From the NCBI GenBank assembly GCA_016180165.1, contig JACPBU010000001.1, positions 1 through 18,748 of the forward strand: a stretch of 18,748 bases of DNA, written 5' to 3'. The notes under the pieces are model-generated. The model did not search any database. It had not been told where the DNA came from and saw only the letters and a program-made list of their open reading frames with translations. Source of the stretch: Candidatus Woesearchaeota archaeon. GTDB taxonomy: Archaea; Nanobdellota; Nanobdellia; Woesearchaeales; JACPBV01. Positions 15,249 to 18,748 of this stretch are shown here, piece after piece. Numbering within the stretch: the first letter of the stretch is position 1; every line of letters begins with the position of its first letter. Both the position numbers and the translations under genes were made by a program.

Positions 15249-15518
15249 CTATCGGATAAGGTCCTCAATGGGCTTCTTTTCTTTTACGGGGGGCTGCGCA
15301 GAAGCAACTTTCTTCGCTTCCTGCTCCAAATCGATGCCCAGATCCTTTAATCCTTTGATATGCATCTGCATCAGCTGTTCGACAATCTGAAGTATCCTTA
15401 AGAGCTCTACACGCTCTTTTGCGAGGGTCGCTAACGATCCCTTATGGAATCCAATCTGCTCCTCTTTACTTGCATTTGACTGCGGTATCTGTGACTTCTC
15501 TTCCTGTTTTTTTGCCAT
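15249..15518 (-). CDS. Small coiled-coil protein of unknown function
   Basis: The start is set at the inner ATG (15518): GGGTGA (complement of 15525-15530) lies 6 nt upstream of it but directly abuts the outer ATG at 15524. The 89-residue product is soluble and charged. A Lys/Gln-rich N-terminus precedes a long amphipathic helix (KERVELLRILQIVEQLMQMH), and it ends in a Lys/Pro-rich tail (PPVKEKKPIEDLIR). I do not recognise a family. It is the first gene of a transcription unit with the PfkB kinase, 12 bp apart. Confidence 0.75.
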   Translation of the reverse strand: MAKKQEEKSQIPQSNASKEEQIGFHKGSLATLAKERVELLRILQIVEQLMQMHIKGLKDLGIDLEQEAKKVASAQPPVKEKKPIEDLIR

Positions 15519-15550
15519 GTGCATTCACCCGGAGGGGATATTTCTCCTTG

Positions 15551-15562
15551 TATTTAAAAATA
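15551..15562 (-). promoter_or_regulatory. TATA box of the 15518-14337 unit
   Basis: On the minus strand TATTTTTAAATA lies about 33-44 nt before ATG 15518, predicting a very short leader that still contains GGGTGA. Confidence 0.6.
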
Positions 15563-15568
15563 TAGCTT

Positions 15569-15607
15569 AAAATTAACGGTTTAGGCCACCCAAAATTAGC
15601 GGTGTAG
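15569..15607. repeat. Direct repeat, 16 bp, period 23
   Basis: AAAATTAACGGTTTAG (15569-15584) and AAAATTAGCGGTGTAG (15592-15607) match at 14 of 16 positions. They sit just upstream of the TATA box at 15551-15562 and could be an operator pair. Confidence 0.65.
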
Positions 15608-15674
15608 AAAGGTTCTCCTAATTTTTTGACATAAACTCACCTCATGAGCCTGGAGCTTTTAGTAAACTTATAGC

Positions 15675-15761
15675 AAATCTCGTTAATTATCGAAATATTA
15701 CGAGATTTTCTAGTATAGTAAATCACCTTTTGGATTTTCGAGAATTTCGGTGATTTACTAT
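15675..15761. repeat. Two adjacent inverted repeats upstream of the Nudix gene
   Basis: AAATCTCGT/ACGAGATTT (15675-15683, 15700-15708) and ATAGTAAATCACC/GGTGATTTACTAT (15715-15727, 15749-15761) are both perfect. They lie directly before the point where the Nudix coding sequence begins abruptly. Confidence 0.85.
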
Positions 15762-15792
15762 TATTATAGTAATATGCTATTTTATAGAGTAT

Positions 15793-16281
15793 ATGGCAGA
15801 AGAAGGAAGAATATATTTACAAAAGAGAAGCAAAACTAAACCAGAAAATCCCGGGCTTTATGATAAAACTGTCGGCGGCCATGTTTCAAGGGAAGAAGGC
15901 TGGAATATGACTGTAATCAGGGAATGTGCAGAAGAATTAGGATTTCCTGCTTCTGTTTTATCAAATGAGGAATTTGAAAAAGCAATAAAGGTAACTGATT
16001 TAGGGGTTGTAGGGATATTCAGGAAAGTAGATGAGCTTTATAATTTTGAATCGGTTCGTATTGACAAGAAGGGAAAAAGATTTATCCAACCATCTCTTAC
16101 TGCGATATACATCGGGTATTATGATGGAGCAATCCGTTTTGTAGATGGCGAGTCTTCCGGAATTGAGGTATTTTCATTAGATGATTTGAAAGATGGGATT
16201 AAAGAAAATCCTGAAAAATTCACTGAAGATATCAAATTTATGGTAAAAAAATACGAAAAATTTTTGCTTCCTATAAATTAA
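15793..16281 (+). CDS. Nudix hydrolase, apparently shortened at the N-terminus
   Basis: The complete Nudix box GX5EX7REUXEEXGU is present at residues 29-51 (G29, E35, R43-E44, E47-E48, G50), so metal-dependent cleavage of a nucleoside-diphosphate-linked substrate is expected. The surrounding phrase IYLQKRSKTKPENPGLYDKT resembles the isopentenyl-diphosphate-isomerase-like Nudix group. Those relatives usually carry 30-40 further residues ahead of this strand. Here the ATG sits just five codons before it, and the upstream frame reaches a stop at 15751 with no ATG, GTG or TTG. No SD is present and a TATA-like stretch lies about 25-30 nt upstream, so translation would be leaderless. It may be a 5'-truncated gene or a minimal form. 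The frame is otherwise intact to residue 162. Confidence 0.85.
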   Translation: MAEEGRIYLQKRSKTKPENPGLYDKTVGGHVSREEGWNMTVIRECAEELGFPASVLSNEEFEKAIKVTDLGVVGIFRKVDELYNFESVRIDKKGKRFIQPSLTAIYIGYYDGAIRFVDGESSGIEVFSLDDLKDGIKENPEKFTEDIKFMVKKYEKFLLPIN

Positions 16282-16284
16282 AAG

Positions 16285-16366
16285 CCCAAGCCTCTGCTAT
16301 TTTTTAGGCTCGGGATAGGAAAGAACCCTGCGGGCTTTAGCCCGCAGTAGTTTAGTTCTTTCTATC
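16285..16366. repeat. 51-bp dispersed hairpin repeat, copy 2, in a larger folded region
   Basis: 16303-16353 matches 6306-6356 with one mismatch. Extra pairing here: CCCAAGCCT (16285-16293) with AGGCTCGGG (16306-16314, one mismatch), and GATAGGAAAGAAC (16314-16326) with GTTCTTTCTATC (16355-16366, one-base gap) around the central stem CTGCGGGCT/AGCCCGCAG. It fills the gap between convergent genes and probably works as a two-way terminator. Confidence 0.85.
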
Positions 16367-16377
16367 GGAAATAATCC

Positions 16378-17388
16378 TCATTTCACGCCAAGATCCTTTC
16401 CTGCAATTTCAACGATAAACTGGAAAACATCTTCAAGGGCCTTCTGTTCGGCATCGCTCCTCAGGAGGATGTGTGTCCCATTGGGATAGAATATCACTCT
16501 TTTGAATGTTGAGCTGAGAGAAGCGTTAAGGATGATTGCGCTTTCAGGCTTTACCCTGGCGTCTTCCAATGACTGAAGGATCAAAGCCGGAGACTTGATT
16601 TGGGGCAAAACATCTTTCACCTCTTCAACGGATGCAGCCATCTGGGCAACGGCTGCTGTCGGGAATTCATGGGAGTAAAAGGGCTCCTCTTCGATAGAAA
16701 GATTGCGCGCTATCCCTGCAATGAAGTATCGGAAATATTTTGCTTTTGATATTTTCGGGTCAAGAAAAATCATCGGTGCTCCTATCACTATGACTCCGTC
16801 TACCGGCCATTCTGCTGAAGCCTTCAATGCAACCATGGCACCATACGAAATCCCTCCGAGAAAGATCTTTTTACAAAAAGAGCCTAAAGCATCCTTTCCG
16901 TTATCCAGGCTCTTATACCAGTCTTCTTTCGTAGAATCCTTAAGCTGCTGTGTTGAGGCTCCGTGCCCTGCAAGCCTTACGCCATATACACTTATCCCTT
17001 TTTTTGAAAGATACTCTCCAAGCGGAAGCGCCTCATAAGGGGAAGCGCCAAAACCGTGGATAAGCAGGGCGCAGACCGAACTGTTTTCGCTTGGAAAAAA
17101 AAATGGGAAGTTCCCTTCGGAATTGCCTTCTGCTCTTGCAATTGCCGTGTCAAGCTGGAAATATAAGCGTGCGATGCTTAACTTTTTTTCAATATCTACA
17201 TCCTGTCCAGTGCTTTGCTGGACTTCAGCAATTGCCCTCTGTTGCCGGGAAATGGCATCCTGCAGTGCAGTTACCTCGGGGTTTGTCATCTTAGACTCCT
17301 TGAGGCCGGGAGAGCAAGCGGAGAGAGAGACCACTATCACGAACAACAGAAGAGGCATCAGCCCGTGAAATGAATACTTCATGTTCAT
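16378..17388 (-). CDS. Lipoprotein alpha/beta hydrolase (esterase-like)
   Basis: ATG 17388 is used; TTG 17391 and ATG 17382 are alternatives and no SD decides. The 336-residue product has a signal peptide ending in a lipobox (LSAC, Cys25), so it should be lipid-anchored outside the membrane. After a helical linker (about 35-85) comes an alpha/beta hydrolase domain. It has the oxyanion motif LLIHGFGASPYE (from about 109) and the nucleophile elbow G-I-S-Y-G with Ser181. The Asp in QSLEDARV (about 276) and the His in NGTHILL (about 306) complete a plausible triad. The layout resembles carboxylesterase/monoacylglycerol-lipase relatives; the substrate is unknown. It converges with the Nudix gene, and its upstream region abuts the 17457 element. 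Confidence 0.9.
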   Translation of the reverse strand: MNMKYSFHGLMPLLLFVIVVSLSACSPGLKESKMTNPEVTALQDAISRQQRAIAEVQQSTGQDVDIEKKLSIARLYFQLDTAIARAEGNSEGNFPFFFPSENSSVCALLIHGFGASPYEALPLGEYLSKKGISVYGVRLAGHGASTQQLKDSTKEDWYKSLDNGKDALGSFCKKIFLGGISYGAMVALKASAEWPVDGVIVIGAPMIFLDPKISKAKYFRYFIAGIARNLSIEEEPFYSHEFPTAAVAQMAASVEEVKDVLPQIKSPALILQSLEDARVKPESAIILNASLSSTFKRVIFYPNGTHILLRSDAEQKALEDVFQFIVEIAGKDLGVK

Positions 17389-17456
17389 CAATCAAGCTGG
17401 TTATTGGCAGGCGCCTATTTATTCTTTTGCTTTTCAATCGATTTATACGTAATTCT

Positions 17457-17645
17457 GTATGTGCATAGCGCCACTGAGAAATTCATCGAAATTTCTTGTG
17501 CCTTGCTCACTTCGTTCGGAGGCTTCAAAATTCTTGATGTGCTAAAGGGAAGAGCTACGTCCCCGTAAGGGACAACCCCTCGTAACGCTCGCCGATTTTT
17601 TTTTTCGTTAGATTGAATTTTGACCTTATGGCGCTATGCACATAC
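17457..17645. mobile_element. MITE-like element, copy 2, with degraded 8-bp target duplication
   Basis: Perfect 17-bp terminal inverted repeats: GTATGTGCATAGCGCCA (17457-17473) and its complement (17629-17645). The flanking octamers are GTAATTCT (17449-17456) and GCAATTCC (17646-17653), equal at 6 of 8 positions with both differences T/C. Length (189 bp) and termini resemble the 5353 element (195 bp, GTATTTGTTTAGCA), and both contain CGTCCCCGTAAGGG (here 17558-17571). Other contents are AGAAATT/AATTTCT, GCTCACTTCGTTCGG (17507-17521, shared inverted with 13606-13620) and a run of ten T. There is no coding capacity. It lies between the divergent hydrolase and 17703 genes. Confidence 0.8.
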
Positions 17646-17660
17646 GCAATTCCAAAAGAT

Positions 17661-17697
17661 TTTTATATAAGGGCGGCAAAAGAGAGCCTAAGAGGTG
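17661..17697 (+). promoter_or_regulatory. TATA box and SD that set the start of the 17703 gene
   Basis: TTTTATATAA (17661-17670) predicts a transcript start near 17690, and GAGGTG (17692-17697) stands 5 nt before GTG 17703. Longer in-frame starts reaching 17613 would lie upstream of this promoter and inside the mobile element. Confidence 0.65.
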
Positions 17698-17702
17698 TTA
17701 TC

Positions 17703-17996
17703 GTGGTAGGCTATCTTGAAGGCGTGCTGAAGGTAGGGAACTTAGTTCTTGCAATTGTGGCTGGCTATTTTGCAGTAAGCCTCATCAAAGTTTCACATTC
17801 ACGAAGGGAGCTGAAGCCATGGGTACTGCTGATTTTTGGGCTCATCCTGTTTGCTCTCCAGATGATTTTAGGCGCATTGCGAGCATTTCAAATCTTTGAG
17901 TCGCCTTTCCTTACTCATATCGTGCCATCTGCTATCCTCGGGTTTTTAATAGCAGCATTGGTCATGCAGATAAACCTTAATAAAATTAAGAGATAA
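17703..17996 (+). CDS. Small three-helix membrane protein, paralogue A
   Basis: GTG 17703 is chosen on the TATA box and GAGGTG just upstream; longer frames run into the inverted-repeat element. The 97-residue product has three predicted membrane helices: about 8-27 (VGNLVLAIVAGYFAVSLIKV), 38-60 (KPWVLLIFGLILFALQMILG) and 70-90. Short basic or polar loops separate them. It aligns along its length with the next protein (shared N-L-x-L-A start of helix 1 and the K-P-W before helix 2), so the two are paralogues. I do not recognise a named family. The position directly upstream of a pilin-like gene suggests a role at the cell surface or in pilus assembly, but this is context only. Confidence 0.75.
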   Translation: MVGYLEGVLKVGNLVLAIVAGYFAVSLIKVSHSRRELKPWVLLIFGLILFALQMILGALRAFQIFESPFLTHIVPSAILGFLIAALVMQINLNKIKR

Positions 17997-17998
17997 CA

Positions 17999-18046
17999 GA
18001 GACATAAGGAATACCGGAGACATAAGGAATACCGGAGACACATAGG
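17999..18046. repeat. Tandem repeat, period 18 bp
   Basis: GAGACATAAGGAATACCG occurs twice without change (17999-18016, 18017-18034), then in part (GAGACACATAGG). It lies just after the 17703 gene; purpose unknown. Confidence 0.85.
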
Positions 18047-18133
18047 ATGTCATGGGCATATGGGGCCCAGAGATACTATAGAAACAGCATAAGGAAACAA
18101 TCAACGGAACAAGAATTGTAAACTGAGGGAAAC

Positions 18134-18433
18134 ATGGCATATCTTGGTTATTGCGTTGGAACGGTCGCACCATATTACAATCTTGCATTAGTGCTTATTG
18201 TCGTCCTACTGTTCTTTAGGCTTTTTAGGATGGAAAACAAGGGCGCATTCATCAAGCCGTGGAAAATCCTGTTTTTAGGTGTTTTGATATACATCGTTGA
18301 GGAAGTCATCACTGTCCTTGAGTCCCTTGGAGTTGTCGTTGTGTCTCAGGTTATCTTTCCTGTTTTTGAGATGGCAATAATCTCGCTCTTCATCTTTATG
18401 CTTCTCCTGCAGAAGGACTACGTGAAACCATGA
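18134..18433 (+). CDS. Small three-helix membrane protein, paralogue B
   Basis: ATG 18134 has GAGGG (18125-18129) 4 nt upstream. The 99-residue product has three predicted membrane helices (about 15-31, 42-64 and 70-93) with the same spacing and the same KPW motif before helix 2 as the 17703 protein, so it is a tandem duplicate that has diverged considerably. Its stop codon overlaps the start of the pilin-like gene in ATGA (18430-18433), implying translational coupling and a shared task. No catalytic residues are evident; the function is unknown. Confidence 0.82.
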   Translation: MAYLGYCVGTVAPYYNLALVLIVVLLFFRLFRMENKGAFIKPWKILFLGVLIYIVEEVITVLESLGVVVVSQVIFPVFEMAIISLFIFMLLLQKDYVKP

Positions 18434-18735
18434 GCACTATCCAACTTTTCGCATCTAAAGGTTTTTTTCGGGGGAAGCGGGCAGTCAGCCCCCTCGTCGC
18501 TACCCTGATGCTGGTCATCTTTGCGGTTGCTATCGGGACGGTAACCATGAACTGGGGGAAGACCTATGTGGAGAGCATCAAGACTGACCCATCCATTGGG
18601 CAAAAAGAACAGCTCATCGTCATCGGTATAGAGAAAATCAATACACCATTAAAGAAGCTTCAGGTTGATTTCTTACTTGGCAAAATCTCAGAGCAGGAAT
18701 ATTTTGTGCAGCAGCAGAAAATTACCGGCCGTTAA
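18430..18735 (+). CDS. Archaeal type IV pilin-like protein with SHOCT-like tail
   Basis: The start overlaps the preceding stop (ATGA). The 101-residue product begins with a basic segment and the archaeal class III signal GKRAVSPLVATLMLVIFAVA, then GTVTMNWGKTYVE. This is the N-terminal helix typical of archaeal pilins and archaellins, processed by a prepilin peptidase near the R-A junction. Instead of a beta-rich pilin head, it ends with a short acidic/hydrophobic linker and a helical hairpin, PLKKLQVDFLLGKISEQEYF, which matches the pattern of SHOCT domains (L..L...GxIseeEf...K). SHOCT domains are often oligomerisation tails. It may be a minor pilin or a pilus-base adaptor rather than a fibre subunit. 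The stop codon lies 13 bp from the window end. Confidence 0.85.
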   Translation: MSTIQLFASKGFFRGKRAVSPLVATLMLVIFAVAIGTVTMNWGKTYVESIKTDPSIGQKEQLIVIGIEKINTPLKKLQVDFLLGKISEQEYFVQQQKITGR

Positions 18736-18748
18736 CTTTTTCTAAGAG

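Noticed and set aside
15675..15761. A third MITE at the inverted repeats before the Nudix gene
   Set aside because: The arms do not match GTATKTGYWTAGC, the two inverted repeats are side by side rather than nested, and no flanking direct repeat was found.
17613..17702. Longer N-terminus for the 17703 protein starting at TTG 17613
   Set aside because: The extension is encoded by the mobile element's right end and lies upstream of the TATA box; GTG 17703 has a properly spaced SD.

Overview
The window reads as a chromosomal segment of an archaeon, most likely a DPANN lineage such as Woesearchaeota or Pacearchaeota. The evidence is archaeal TATA boxes about 25 bp ahead of transcription or translation starts, apparently leaderless genes, an intron-bearing tRNA, an archaeal pilin-type signal sequence, a PGF-pre-PGF-like surface protein, large Asn-rich secreted proteins and T-rich terminators. 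The lineage is inference from gene style; no phylogenetic marker was compared.

Layout. Positions 1-5364 (+) hold three secreted or membrane-anchored Ig/CARDB-like proteins, the first cut by the window edge. The third gene ends inside a 195-bp inverted-repeat element with a perfect 8-bp target duplication. Removing the element restores a longer Lys-rich C-terminus. Next, on the minus strand, is a tRNA-Trp(CCA) gene (5600-5753) interrupted by two introns, one in the anticodon loop and one in the T-loop, with a well-placed TATA box. A minus-strand DUF192 gene follows. Positions 6774-12074 (+) carry a 1324-residue sequon-rich surface protein and a PGF-pre-PGF-like membrane-anchored protein. Positions 12278-15518 hold a metabolic block: S-adenosylhomocysteine hydrolase (-), an Lrp/AsnC regulator (+, leaderless), a PfkB-family kinase (-) and a small coiled-coil protein (-). 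SAH hydrolase releases adenosine, so an adenosine or nucleoside kinase role for the PfkB protein is plausible but unproven. A Nudix hydrolase (+) with a missing N-terminal strand and a lipoprotein alpha/beta hydrolase (-) converge on a hairpin repeat. The right end has a second inverted-repeat element of similar size (189 bp), two paralogous three-helix membrane proteins, and a pilin-like protein with a SHOCT-like tail.

Main novelty: (1) a non-autonomous transposon (MITE) family with termini near GTATKTGYWTAGC, 8-bp target duplications and GC-rich hairpin cores; one copy has re-terminated a gene and the other sits next to a core promoter; (2) a tRNA-Trp with a second, T-loop intron at 59/60 whose ends form an almost canonical bulge-helix-bulge; (3) further dispersed hairpin repeats and several different short tandem repeats confined to intergenic DNA.
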